The translations under genes were made by a program, and so were the position numbers. Below are positions 16,875 to 25,395 of a DNA stretch of 34,001 nucleotides, piece after piece. The stretch covers positions 1 to 34,001 of the forward strand of contig NZ_PCOU01000041.1 in assembly GCF_002979455.1 (NCBI RefSeq), given 5' to 3'. Origin of the DNA: Chryseobacterium sp. MYb7. GTDB taxonomy: Bacteria; Bacteroidota; Bacteroidia; Flavobacteriales; Weeksellaceae. Within the stretch, counting starts at the first letter, position 1. Each line of letters starts with the position of its first letter. Below the pieces are notes generated by a model, which saw nothing but the letters and a program-made list of their open reading frames with translations, made no database searches and was not told the origin of the DNA.

Positions 16875-17744
16875 TTACTGTTGAGCCTGTGTATTTGCTC
16901 CTTCTTTTATGGAACGAACCAATATCTTATTTTTTCTAAGCAGAAAATCTGGCATCAGATCAACAGGAAGGTAGAAAGAACTTTCACCTTTTTTCTGCAG
17001 TTCTTCTACAATACCTGGATTCCAGGCGAGGATTTTATCTACTTCTACGTTCAGTTCATCGGCAACCACTTTAAGGTTGAATCCTGCATTGATCTCTGTT
17101 TCGGAAAGAGCTGCCTGAGTTGTTTTTCTGTCTCCTTCAAAGAAAACTTTATTGATTCTTGATGAATTATAGTTATTTAATACACTTTGAAGTTCTCCTG
17201 TTGCATAGCATGCATTAAGGTATTTCTTCACATGATTAATGGTTTCTAACGGAAGGTATTTGGAAAACTCGTGGTATTGAGACGAACCTGCAGCCTGCAT
17301 GGCTTTGGCAATATTTCCTTCACCACAGTTATAAGCAGCTACTACTGTTACCCAGTTATTATATTTTTTATACAGATTGCTTAAAGAAATAGCAGCTGTT
17401 TTTGTGCTTTTATAAAGATCGGTACGTCCCTGTTCCGTAAGTCCGTACTGGTTGGCATGCGCCGTCATAAACTGCCAGACTCCGACTGCGCCGGCTCCGG
17501 AGGTGATATTTCTATCAAAATGGGATTCTATGAGTGCTAGGTTTCTCAAATGTTTGGGAAGTCCTTTCTGAAGTAGCAGCTGTTCTATAAATTCTACCAG
17601 ATCTTTATTGGCATTAATGATTCCTTTGTATTTTTTCACACTGCTTTCCGAGGTATCAGAGGCGGCAAGAAACTGTCCGTTGATCATAACGACGGATCCT
17701 AATAATAGAAAACCTGTAAAGATATTTCTGACTATTGTTTTCAT
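16875..17744 (-). CDS. Lytic transglycosylase (SLT/MltD-like) with LysM-like tail
   Basis: A 289-residue exported murein hydrolase. Signal peptide at residues 1-25. The SLT domain runs about 45-170: catalytic Glu73 in LALIESHF, then GAVGVWQFM and the AAYNCGEGN motif, all typical of family 1 transglycosylases. It cleaves the MurNAc-GlcNAc bond to give 1,6-anhydro ends. Residues about 210-260 (INAGFNLKVVADELNVEVDKILAWNPGI) resemble a degenerate LysM peptidoglycan-binding motif. Start: ATG 17744 gives a clean signal peptide, whereas TTG 17765 would add seven residues. It follows tssH by 58 bp with no terminator between and shares one terminator, so it is probably co-expressed with the T6SS ATPase and may open the wall for the machine. 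Confidence 0.88.
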   Translation of the reverse strand: MKTIVRNIFTGFLLLGSVVMINGQFLAASDTSESSVKKYKGIINANKDLVEFIEQLLLQKGLPKHLRNLALIESHFDRNITSGAGAVGVWQFMTAHANQYGLTEQGRTDLYKSTKTAAISLSNLYKKYNNWVTVVAAYNCGEGNIAKAMQAAGSSQYHEFSKYLPLETINHVKKYLNACYATGELQSVLNNYNSSRINKVFFEGDRKTTQAALSETEINAGFNLKVVADELNVEVDKILAWNPGIVEELQKKGESSFYLPVDLMPDFLLRKNKILVRSIKEGANTQAQQ

Positions 17745-17802
17745 TGTAATTTTATTTGTGAGCAAAAAGACAAATTTGCAGATCTGCCCTTTTGCTTCAT
17801 CA

Positions 17803-20301
17803 TTAATCTACTTTCCAGCTAATTTTACCTTCTTCATTATTCCAATCTACATGAATGGTCTGGCCGGATTTTACTTCTTCTCTGACGATCATTTTGGAGA
17901 TAGGCCTGGCAAGCTGTGCACGGATTACTCCTGAGATCTGTCTTGCCCCATACTTACTGCTGAATCCACCTAATGCCAGATTTCTTACGGCATCATCACT
18001 TATTTTCAGGGCAATTCCTAATCTGGTTAATGAAGTATGGAGGGATTTCAACTGAATATTAAAGATTCTTTCTGCAATGGATTCTGTAATCGGGGCAAAA
18101 GGAATAATTTCTGTAATTCTCGCTAAGAATTCTGGTCTGAATCGTCCTGAATTTGACATAATCTGCATCAGTGAAGATGATTCCGGAATTTTTCCCTCTT
18201 CAAACTGTTTTACAATTTCTTCACTTCCAATGTTGGAGGTAAACAGAATCAATGCGTTGCTAAAGTCGCCCTCTTTACCTAATTTGTCATGAACTTTTCC
18301 TTCGTCCATAATCTGAAGAAATACGTCAAAGACAGAATGGTGGGCTTTTTCAATTTCGTCAAATAAAACAACGGTATAAGGCTGCTGTCTGATTTTATTA
18401 ACAAGCATACCTCCTTCTTCGTATCCTACATATCCCGGAGGTGCTCCATATAGCAATGCTGCAGAATGTTCTTCTTTGAACTCCGACATATCAAAGCGCA
18501 CCATTGCCTTTTCATCGTTGAAAAGTAATTCTGCCATTGATTTTGCCAGCTCTGTTTTACCGGTTCCAGTAGGTCCCAGAAGGAAAAAAGATCCAATTGG
18601 CTGCCCGGGTTTATTCAATCCGCTTCGGTTTTCAACAATAGCATCGGATAGGATTTTTAGTGCATGATCCTGTCCTACGACTCTGTTCAATAGAAGGGAT
18701 TCCATATTCAGGAGTTTTTCTTTTTCCTGAGCCTGGATTTTACCGATTGGAATATTGGTTTTGGCGGCCATTACGGCTGCGAGTTCCAGTCTGTCTACTT
18801 TTTCTCTTTTCTTGGCAGCATGCTGTAGAAGTTCTGCGTAAGTATCTTCAATAATTTTCTGAATCTGATCTATTGGCATAGAGTTGTCAATTGCAGGCTG
18901 CTCACTCAATGATCCCCATAGAATCGGACTTATTTTATCTCTTAGCAGGTTGTAAGTCCAGATAAGCTCGTCGGCTTTATCTTTGCTGTCTGCATATTCT
19001 TCTGTTAAGATAGCATCGTAGCTTTCTTTCCAGCTATTTAATTCTTTTTCTGATAATTCATCAAGCATTTTGATGGCGGCCATTGTTCTGTCTAATAGAT
19101 CAATAGCGGCATCCGGTAGTTTTTTACCTTTTGCATATCTTTTTGCTAAACGTACACATTCCGGAAGAGCAGTTTTTTCTACTTCGATACCATGGTGTTT
19201 TTTGTAGCCATCAAGAAGGACATCAATCATTTTCACACAGGTCTTTTCATCCGGTTCAAGAACGGTTAAAACTTCAAAACGACGGTTGAACGCCTGTTCG
19301 GGTTCTATAATTTTTCTGTATTCTTCCTGAGTTGTGGCTCCGATTACGGTAATTTCACCTCTGGCAAGCTCTGGTTTCAGAAGATTGGCAACGTTTCCGA
19401 TGCTTCCTTTCGGGTCTAAAAGGGTATGAATTTCATCAATGAAAAGAATGGCTTTTTCAATTTTCTTGCATTCATTGATTACTTTTTTCAGTCGGTCTTC
19501 AATTTCACCTTTGTAAGAGGTTCCAGCTAATAGTGCTCCGGTGTCCAGTTCTAAAAGGGTACCGTTTTTAAGCATTTCAGGGACGTTTCCTTTAATGATT
19601 TCTGTAGCAAATCCTTCGACCAAAGCTGTTTTCCCAACTCCAGGTTCTCCAATGATGATGACATTGGGTTTGCTTCTTCGGCAAAGAATTTCAACCAGCA
19701 TTCTGAGTTCTTTGTCTCTACCGATAATATTTTCAATTTCACCCTTTCTTGCCTGTGCTGTTCTGTCTAAACAATAGCTTTTAATGGAAGGAAATGAATT
19801 GTCTGAATAGTCTGAACCGTTATTTGAAAATAAGGATGAAAAATCACCGTCTTCAGAAACGGTAAACGGTGTATCTTTTCTGTACAGGTTGAAGATTTCA
19901 TGTTCTCTCAATGGAAGTGACTTCAACTGTTGAAGTGAGAATACCACCTGTGGTTTTACGATAGCTGTAAGAATACAGATGGGTGTAATCTCATCCAATC
20001 CTAATTTTAAACGGATATCATCAGCTTCTTCAATAAGAGTATCTATCACATTATCTTGCCCTACTTCATCGGGAAGATGGTTGGTTTTTGGATATTCTTC
20101 AATGCGGACGTCTGCCCATTCGTAGAAATATCCGGGATCTTTATCTATACTTTTCAGGAATTCATTGAGTCCGATATCTTTATGCATCAGAGCCTGCAGA
20201 ATGTGCGGCCCTCCATAAGTTCCATTATAGTTTTCTTTCGCTATCGACTGAGCGATGTGAAATAGCTGCTTTACGGTTTCGTTGGTTACTAGTACTCCCA
20301 T
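17803..20301 (-). CDS. tssH: T6SS sheath-recycling AAA+ ATPase TssH (ClpV)
   Basis: An 832-residue Clp/Hsp100 protein that disassembles the contracted sheath. An N-terminal domain covers about 1-140. The first AAA+ module has Walker A GEPGVGKT (218-225) and Walker B ILFIDEIHTL. A middle coiled segment (about 410-520) is shorter than in ClpB. The second module has GPTGTGKT (about 576) and VVLFDEIEKAH. The context, between vgrG cargo genes and a murein hydrolase with hcp genes around it, indicates TssH rather than a general ClpB disaggregase. ATG 20301 is the start. The upstream 261 bp separate it from the cargo genes; a near-match -7 box (TATCTTTA on the minus strand) lies there. Confidence 0.88.
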   Translation of the reverse strand: MGVLVTNETVKQLFHIAQSIAKENYNGTYGGPHILQALMHKDIGLNEFLKSIDKDPGYFYEWADVRIEEYPKTNHLPDEVGQDNVIDTLIEEADDIRLKLGLDEITPICILTAIVKPQVVFSLQQLKSLPLREHEIFNLYRKDTPFTVSEDGDFSSLFSNNGSDYSDNSFPSIKSYCLDRTAQARKGEIENIIGRDKELRMLVEILCRRSKPNVIIIGEPGVGKTALVEGFATEIIKGNVPEMLKNGTLLELDTGALLAGTSYKGEIEDRLKKVINECKKIEKAILFIDEIHTLLDPKGSIGNVANLLKPELARGEITVIGATTQEEYRKIIEPEQAFNRRFEVLTVLEPDEKTCVKMIDVLLDGYKKHHGIEVEKTALPECVRLAKRYAKGKKLPDAAIDLLDRTMAAIKMLDELSEKELNSWKESYDAILTEEYADSKDKADELIWTYNLLRDKISPILWGSLSEQPAIDNSMPIDQIQKIIEDTYAELLQHAAKKREKVDRLELAAVMAAKTNIPIGKIQAQEKEKLLNMESLLLNRVVGQDHALKILSDAIVENRSGLNKPGQPIGSFFLLGPTGTGKTELAKSMAELLFNDEKAMVRFDMSEFKEEHSAALLYGAPPGYVGYEEGGMLVNKIRQQPYTVVLFDEIEKAHHSVFDVFLQIMDEGKVHDKLGKEGDFSNALILFTSNIGSEEIVKQFEEGKIPESSSLMQIMSNSGRFRPEFLARITEIIPFAPITESIAERIFNIQLKSLHTSLTRLGIALKISDDAVRNLALGGFSSKYGARQISGVIRAQLARPISKMIVREEVKSGQTIHVDWNNEEGKISWKVD

Positions 20302-20562
20302 TTATAATTTTCTTATATTAATATATTTGCGTTCTGTTTTAGTGTCTTCAGATTTGATGATTTTAATCTCAGTTTTTTATCCTTTTACCAAGGAATCAAA
20401 ACTTATTTTTTTCGTGTAGCTAAAATTAACTATTTTATTCTAAATGATATAAAGATAGTTAATTCTTCAATTAGAGAAGTATCAACCGTATTTTTTTGCT
20501 TTTAAGCATGACTGCAACGCATTCATCTGTTCCCCAATTATTGCTATACCCTCAATTTTCTT
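20302..20562. other. Intergenic region upstream of tssH
   Basis: A/T-rich. It contains an inverted repeat ATTAACTA (20426-20433) and TAGTTAAT (20457-20464) with 23 bp between; on the minus strand a short T run follows, so it may be a weak terminator for the cargo module or an operator for tssH. No gene seen. Confidence 0.4.
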
Positions 20563-20895
20563 TTAAATATTCAAAAAATATAGTAAAATCAAACTGAACC
20601 ATTGAAGCCCTATGTAGATATAGAATAGCATAGCTGAAGGTTCGGCCAGTTCATGTAATTTCTCAATCAATGTGGTTTTGATGATTTCTGAAAAATCTGC
20701 ATTTTCATCCCCGAGATTCAGTTCATCAAATTTTATTTTATTTAAAGCATAGCCTAAGATGCGCTTGAGAATTTTGTTTTCGGAACTATTTTTAAACTCA
20801 TTCAGGAGCTTTACTTTGGCTATTGCAAAATCGGCACTAGTGCGGATTACCGCTGGCTGTTTTGTTTTAAATATGTTTATTACTTTATCGGACAA
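20563..20895 (-). CDS. Small tail-anchored-type membrane protein (likely immunity part)
   Basis: A 110-residue frame not assigned to a family. Residues 1-85 are soluble and charged, and one hydrophobic segment covers about 88-108 at the C-terminus. It has no ATG: the only usable start is TTG 20895, overlapping the end of the preceding membrane-protein gene by 11 bp. Removing one A from an A7 tract (20902-20908) just upstream would fuse the two frames into one protein of about 245 residues, so this may be the second half of a single immunity protein. The position at the end of the vgrG-effector module supports an immunity role, which is inference. Confidence 0.6.
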   Translation of the reverse strand: MSDKVINIFKTKQPAVIRTSADFAIAKVKLLNEFKNSSENKILKRILGYALNKIKFDELNLGDENADFSEIIKTTLIEKLHELAEPSAMLFYIYIGLQWFSLILLYFLNI

Positions 20896-21301
20896 CAGTG
20901 ATTTTTTTAATAAAAAACCACAACAAAATCACACTGATTATTGTATATAAATATGATGATGAAATAACCCCCATTATCTCCCCTTCAAATGAAAAAGAGC
21001 TCCATGCTGAAACTCTGTCAACGAAAATATTATAGTTATTGATAAGAACAGATATTAAAAAAGCAATTATGACTATAATAGAAATAAGCTGTTTTCTTTT
21101 TACGAACTTTTTAACCAAAAAAAAGAGTATTATTATTATTATTGAAGAAAAAAGAGAAAAAATTAAAACATCTCTTAAATAAGAACAATCAACACATGAT
21201 GCAGATACATCACTTGAATATTCTTTCATTGAAAAAAATGTGGTTACAAACAGTAATATATATACAATAGCAAAAAGCATTATGTTTTTGATATATCTCA
21301 T
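20885..21301 (-). CDS. Four-helix membrane protein, candidate effector immunity protein
   Basis: A 138-residue integral membrane protein of no recognised family. Predicted membrane segments are at about 7-24, 46-64, 72-88 and 113-130. The first external loop carries Cys36 and Cys39 (ASCVDC), and the positive KKFVKRK (64-70) marks a cytoplasmic loop. It begins 9 bp after the candidate effector gene, as expected for a cognate immunity gene. A membrane-embedded immunity protein would suit a toxin that acts in the periplasm or at the inner membrane. The gene is visibly more A/T-rich than vgrG, in keeping with exchangeable cargo. See the neighbouring frame for possible fusion through an A7 tract. 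Confidence 0.65.
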   Translation of the reverse strand: MRYIKNIMLFAIVYILLFVTTFFSMKEYSSDVSASCVDCSYLRDVLIFSLFSSIIIIILFFLVKKFVKRKQLISIIVIIAFLISVLINNYNIFVDRVSAWSSFSFEGEIMGVISSSYLYTIISVILLWFFIKKITVVR

Positions 21302-21310
21302 TATTTTTAT

Positions 21311-22645
21311 TTATTTTTTCGTTTCTTTTTTATCTTTTTCAAAAACAAACATTCCACTCTGCAATAATCCCGAAGGAGATTCTCCTGATTTTGGAAGTAA
21401 AAATGCACCATCGGGATTCCAAAGAGCTTCATCCCATCCTTTTCTAAACCAATCTTTAGGATTTAACGGATTACTTACATTTTCATCTTCTATAGTCATA
21501 TATTTCGATTTGTAGTCTTTATTTCCTTTATCCAACCAAGTAGGAGTATAATTACTTCTTCGTAAAAAGGCATACACCTTAGCGTTTAAATGATCAGCTA
21601 ATTTTTGAGCTAGGCTTTCATTAGGTTTAACCAGATTTATTGATTTAGTATCATATTTATAAGAAGGATTTAAAGTTACAGCTCTCCCATCACTATTGCC
21701 CGTTCTACACGCATATGAATAAATCTCTGGCCTTTCTGTAAATACTTCTTTTTTCAGCTGAGATACATGTTGAATTTTAAAACGTTGAGAGTCTTCATTA
21801 TCACCATCCAAACCAAAATCTAAAACACTTGGCAGACCATGTGAGAATATTTTTATCGTAGAAATTTTAGTTCTACTTCGTGCAACTGTTGCATCTCCAT
21901 TATTTATATATGTAATTAGCTCAGACACAGAATTAATCTTCTTAAAATATAAATCAGTATTCCATTTTTTTGCATCTCTTTTAATAATACTTAATTGCAT
22001 TTCAGTAAATTCATCTTTGAAGATAATTATATTGACATGCTTGTGATTCTTATAGTTTTCTCGAATCTCTCTTACAGCCTGTGCAGGAAACATTAATTTG
22101 TTCCCATAAGTTTGGGAATGCTGCTCAGTGCCCACAATTAATAACACTTCTCCCTGAATTATTTCAGCCTTAGTAAAAGTAACAGGATTTTGAAAATATG
22201 CATATATCTTGAGTCTTAAATTTATGCTACTTGTAAAAACCTGATGTACAATTTCCTCTTTTTCCCTATTAGACACATCTGATAATAAATTCTTTTTACC
22301 AGTTTCATCATACTCTGATGCCCATTTTAACATTTTTAATTCTCGTTTTTCTGGCTCTCTGTTAAATTTAGCTTTATAAGTATACCATTTTCCTTTTTCA
22401 ATTGTATCAACTAATTTATTTTTCTCATCAAATGGACCCTCAACCTTTATAACCCTTAAAGCTTCTTTTCTTGGATTATTGACACCGTTATTCACTCCAC
22501 CAGCATACCCATTCTGAATATGTCTTCCACTTGCTATGTTTTTGATATAACGACTTTCTTCTAAGATACAACCATTAGCATTCCCTCTTATGTTCTTTGC
22601 AAATATTTGTATTTGTCCATGTTTTTTTTGATCTTGCTCTGCCAT
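21311..22645 (-). CDS. Candidate VgrG-linked T6SS effector with caspase-like (clan CD) domain
   Basis: A 444-residue protein starting 11 bp after vgrG. Residues about 62-165 look like an Ig-like module (VIKVEGPFDEKNKL, YTYKAKFNREPEKRELKMLK, then KIYAYF), a type I recall from flavobacterial VgrG-linked proteins. Residues 165-365 read as an alternating alpha/beta domain: LLIVGTEQ, NIIIFK, then strand IKIFSHG with His269-Gly270 and strand EIYSYACRTG with Cys313. HG and ACRTG, 44 residues apart, match the caspase-fold His/Cys dyad pattern (compare QACRG of caspases). SLAQKLADHLNAKVYAF follows. I infer a cysteine-peptidase-like toxin; a related non-peptidase fold cannot be excluded. No signal peptide, as expected for T6SS cargo. 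Two small membrane-protein frames follow as likely immunity. The DNA is more A/T-rich than vgrG. Confidence 0.65.
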   Translation of the reverse strand: MAEQDQKKHGQIQIFAKNIRGNANGCILEESRYIKNIASGRHIQNGYAGGVNNGVNNPRKEALRVIKVEGPFDEKNKLVDTIEKGKWYTYKAKFNREPEKRELKMLKWASEYDETGKKNLLSDVSNREKEEIVHQVFTSSINLRLKIYAYFQNPVTFTKAEIIQGEVLLIVGTEQHSQTYGNKLMFPAQAVREIRENYKNHKHVNIIIFKDEFTEMQLSIIKRDAKKWNTDLYFKKINSVSELITYINNGDATVARSRTKISTIKIFSHGLPSVLDFGLDGDNEDSQRFKIQHVSQLKKEVFTERPEIYSYACRTGNSDGRAVTLNPSYKYDTKSINLVKPNESLAQKLADHLNAKVYAFLRRSNYTPTWLDKGNKDYKSKYMTIEDENVSNPLNPKDWFRKGWDEALWNPDGAFLLPKSGESPSGLLQSGMFVFEKDKKETKK

Positions 22646-22656
22646 CTTTTTCGGAT

Positions 22657-24582
22657 TTATGCATTATGCCCTTTTTCTCCTGATAAATTGTGAATTGTCT
22701 GCTCACTATTCTGTACATAATCCTTTGAAGCTGCTACTTCAATTCCTTCTGCAGCATTTTTATGAATATCTTGCGCTTCATAAGAATAATTCTCGCTTGC
22801 TATTTTAAGTATATTAGTTGCGTTTAGACTATAATCTAACGTTGCATTCTGCAAGATATTTGCTCCTGCTGACTCCATAATATTCATTCCTACGGAATTA
22901 TTTTTATTCATTCCCACCGTCGTATTCATATTTTCACCAACATTGATATTCATATTCTTACAGTTCAGGGTCATGGTTTCCGGTGCTGTGATATTAATAT
23001 TACTTCCTGTGGTATCCAGATGAATCTCATTGCCGCTTTTATCTGTAATAATGATGCTTTCATCTTCTGTGAAAACGATTCGGTGTCCGCTTCTCGTTTG
23101 GATGGATTTTACACGGTTGTCTACACCTCCGCCAAGACCTATTCCGCCATGGAACATTCCTCCCATCACAAACGGTCTGTCCGGATGACTATGAACGAAA
23201 TTAACCATCACCTGATCTCCTATTTCAGGAATGGCTACATATCCTCTGTTTTGAGTGATCTGATCTGTTCCTCCTGCATCTGGGCTCATCACCCTAACAA
23301 AGTGAGTAGTATCATTCATCTGCCAGTCGAATCTCACCTGAACTCTTCCCTGCCCTTCCGGATCTGTATTAGAAATTACAGTTGCGATCTGTGGCTGTGC
23401 TGATGGTATAGTAAATTCAGGTTTGGGAAGAAAACCTGTGTCTGCGGCAATGGATTCAAAAGTCCCAGTATAATGCCCGATGGTATCAATTTCATAAACA
23501 GCTTCTGTTACCATTACTTTTGTAAAGTAGGAAGTTTCATTACTATCCGGTTTTCTCATATGAATATCAACAATACATCCCGGATGCAGAAAAGGAACGC
23601 TTGTAGATCCGGAAACTGAAAACACATTGACTGCTTCACTTCCTGAAGTACTTCTTTGCGAATGCTCTACATCCAGATGAGTGGTAGCTTTAATCGGGGC
23701 CATCTGAAGGGCCGGAGTTTTATATATTTTATCGTTATGACTGTATGATGTACGGGCAAGATCACTTAAATGATTTACCGGAGTTTCTCCTGAAGTCAGT
23801 TTTTCATTTTTACTGCTGTTGTAGCCATAATATTGAGGTTTTGTATGTACAGCTTTCAGTTCTACCTTTACATGATCTGCATTGCTTCCATAAAAGAGTT
23901 TTATAGGCTTATTCTGAGGCGGAAGCTTCCCGAAGTGCAAGACTTCACCATCATAATAAAATTGCTCTCCATACGCTTCTGCCATTCTCGCCAGATAATT
24001 ATAATGGGTTTCGTTATATTGGCTGCTGTAAATAATTTGAGAATAATCATTGGTATCTACTCTTATATCGAACCTTTCTTTATCAATTCCTTGTTTGATT
24101 ACTTCTTCAGCGATAATTCCCATATTAACGGATTGTCCGCCACCAAAACTTTGGATATGAGGAGCCCCATCCAGCAAAATTGTGGGACTGTATCCGGAAA
24201 GTACTATGTTTCCAAGGCTCATTTTTTCCTGACTGAATCCTACTTTCGTAATAATCCCCACAAAATTTCTTTCAGGACTTTTCTCAATATCCTTGTAAGA
24301 AATAACAGCAGTGAGGCGTTTTCCTAAAAATTTATTGGCTTCTTCAAGGGTATGAGTTTGTCTGTCTCCCAGTGCATCGTGAGCAAGAGTAAGACTGAAT
24401 TCGTGATGATGACTTGCTTTTTGTTTAAGGGTGAAATGTTTATAGTATTTAATAATTTTTCCCTCCACAACCAGTGACAATTTTACCAGCCGGTTGATCC
24501 CTGCATGATGATTCTCGGATATTCCGTCTGCATTCTGTGATGGACGGAAAGAAGATCCTTTTGTCTTTGATTCGGTTTTCAT
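22657..24582 (-). CDS. tssI: T6SS spike protein VgrG/TssI
   Basis: A 641-residue VgrG forming the trimeric tip of the Hcp tube. The gp27-like base covers about residues 30-390. A gp5-type OB domain follows near 395-480 (DPEGQGRVQVRF, GYVAIPEIGDQVMVNFVHSHPDRPFVMGGMF). The end is a beta-helix spike with repetitive NINVGENMNTTVGMNKNNSV blocks (about 530-620). It has no extra C-terminal toxin domain; the likely toxin is the next gene. Start: ATG 24582 (MKTESK) is chosen over ATG 24645, whose extra 21 residues (Tyr/Cys-rich) look untranslated. The hcp copy 3 gene lies upstream on the same strand with a terminator between, so vgrG is either read through from hcp3 or has its own promoter. Confidence 0.92.
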   Translation of the reverse strand: MKTESKTKGSSFRPSQNADGISENHHAGINRLVKLSLVVEGKIIKYYKHFTLKQKASHHHEFSLTLAHDALGDRQTHTLEEANKFLGKRLTAVISYKDIEKSPERNFVGIITKVGFSQEKMSLGNIVLSGYSPTILLDGAPHIQSFGGGQSVNMGIIAEEVIKQGIDKERFDIRVDTNDYSQIIYSSQYNETHYNYLARMAEAYGEQFYYDGEVLHFGKLPPQNKPIKLFYGSNADHVKVELKAVHTKPQYYGYNSSKNEKLTSGETPVNHLSDLARTSYSHNDKIYKTPALQMAPIKATTHLDVEHSQRSTSGSEAVNVFSVSGSTSVPFLHPGCIVDIHMRKPDSNETSYFTKVMVTEAVYEIDTIGHYTGTFESIAADTGFLPKPEFTIPSAQPQIATVISNTDPEGQGRVQVRFDWQMNDTTHFVRVMSPDAGGTDQITQNRGYVAIPEIGDQVMVNFVHSHPDRPFVMGGMFHGGIGLGGGVDNRVKSIQTRSGHRIVFTEDESIIITDKSGNEIHLDTTGSNINITAPETMTLNCKNMNINVGENMNTTVGMNKNNSVGMNIMESAGANILQNATLDYSLNATNILKIASENYSYEAQDIHKNAAEGIEVAASKDYVQNSEQTIHNLSGEKGHNA

Positions 24583-24689
24583 ATTCTTTGTGTTTGTGTT
24601 TGGTCTTGGAAGATAACAATATTTTATATAACAGACATTATACAAATAGGTTATACAATAAAATTCTCATGATAGTGTTTCATCCAGGC

Positions 24690-24727
24690 AAAAAAAGACC
24701 GCCATAAATAGGGACAGTCTTTTTTCT
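24690..24727 (-). terminator. Terminator, hcp copy 3
   Basis: On the minus strand AAAAAAGACTGTC pairs with GGCGGTCTTTTTT, with two G-U pairs. It falls between hcp3 and vgrG and probably sets a high hcp to vgrG transcript ratio. Confidence 0.75.
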
Positions 24728-24753
24728 TATGAATGTTGATAATGTGTATAAAT

Positions 24754-25161
24754 TTAGCTGGTTGGCCAAAGTCCTGCAAACTGAGAAGTACCATAGTCGA
24801 TGGTTTCTGCACTCACTACGAAGCTGATCAGCATACTGTCACTATCAATGGCATCAAAATCAACCTGATGTTGAATTACATATCCGTTCTGCCAGTTCAA
24901 AGTAATTAATGTTCCTTCTTCGTGAGACTTGTTGAATGTAATTTCTCCTACTGTTGGCTTGTATTTACCATTTAACAAGCTTTCCAGGATATCAGATTTT
25001 TCAGTAGCTTCTACTGTAACCTTGATTAATGCGTTAGAAGGATCTGATGCTACACGTCCTGAAACGTCTGTAGATCTGGATACGCTGTAGTTCATTTTCA
25101 ACAGCTTTTGTCCTTCGCCATTGTTGAATTTTAAGATTCCTCTTGAATTTCTTTCGGCCAT
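24754..25161 (-). CDS. tssD: T6SS tube protein Hcp/TssD, copy 3
   Basis: A 135-residue Hcp paralogue, immediately upstream of vgrG. Against copy 1 it has Asn89, Gln91, Gln99, Asp108 and a tail ending in WPTS rather than WPSAGK. The first 74 residues are the same in all three copies and all changes fall in the C-terminal half. This copy replaces one Lys and two Glu by uncharged residues, which would change the charge of its C-terminal half. It has the shared promoter and dyad pair (25214-25306). Its position by vgrG, tssH and tssR makes it the best candidate for the main structural Hcp of the locus; that is inference. Confidence 0.92.
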   Translation of the reverse strand: MAERNSRGILKFNNGEGQKLLKMNYSVSRSTDVSGRVASDPSNALIKVTVEATEKSDILESLLNGKYKPTVGEITFNKSHEEGTLITLNWQNGYVIQHQVDFDAIDSDSMLISFVVSAETIDYGTSQFAGLWPTS

Positions 25162-25213
25162 GATTAATAAATTTTAATCGTTAGTAATATTTTGTGATTC
25201 AGTGATTGTAGAA

Positions 25214-25306
25214 CAAATATAGAGGCTCTTTTCCGCTAAAAAAAACTTTTCATCACAAATCTGAAAAATTGTAGTAGTTCTACGACTTCTTGTCGTAATT
25301 CTACGA
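25214..25306 (-). promoter_or_regulatory. hcp copy 3 promoter with paired upstream dyads
   Basis: -7 box TATATTTG on the minus strand (25214-25221). Dyad units TAGTAGTTCTACGA (25272-25285) and TCGTAATTCTACGA (25293-25306) are 21 bp apart. The distance from the -7 box to the inner TTCTACGA repeat is again exactly 56 bases. The sequence between box and dyads is less conserved, apart from a T-rich stretch near -33. Confidence 0.7.
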
Positions 25307-25395
25307 TATTAGATTTAATCACAGGCTCACAACATTCATCAATACAGTGTTTTAAATTAAATCCCTTTTTTAAGATAAAAAATATTTTTACACCG

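Noticed and set aside
17803..20301. General ClpB/ClpC chaperone
   Set aside because: Shorter middle region and placement among hcp, vgrG and a murein hydrolase favour TssH.
22583..24645. Longer VgrG start at ATG 24645
   Set aside because: The extra 21 residues are Tyr/Cys-rich, unlike VgrG N-termini, and probably belong to the untranslated leader.
14663..25306. LytTR regulator binding sites
   Set aside because: The 21-bp spacing of 9-bp repeats fits LytTR layout, but the sequence does not match the known consensus and each unit is itself a dyad; kept only as an unassigned operator pair.
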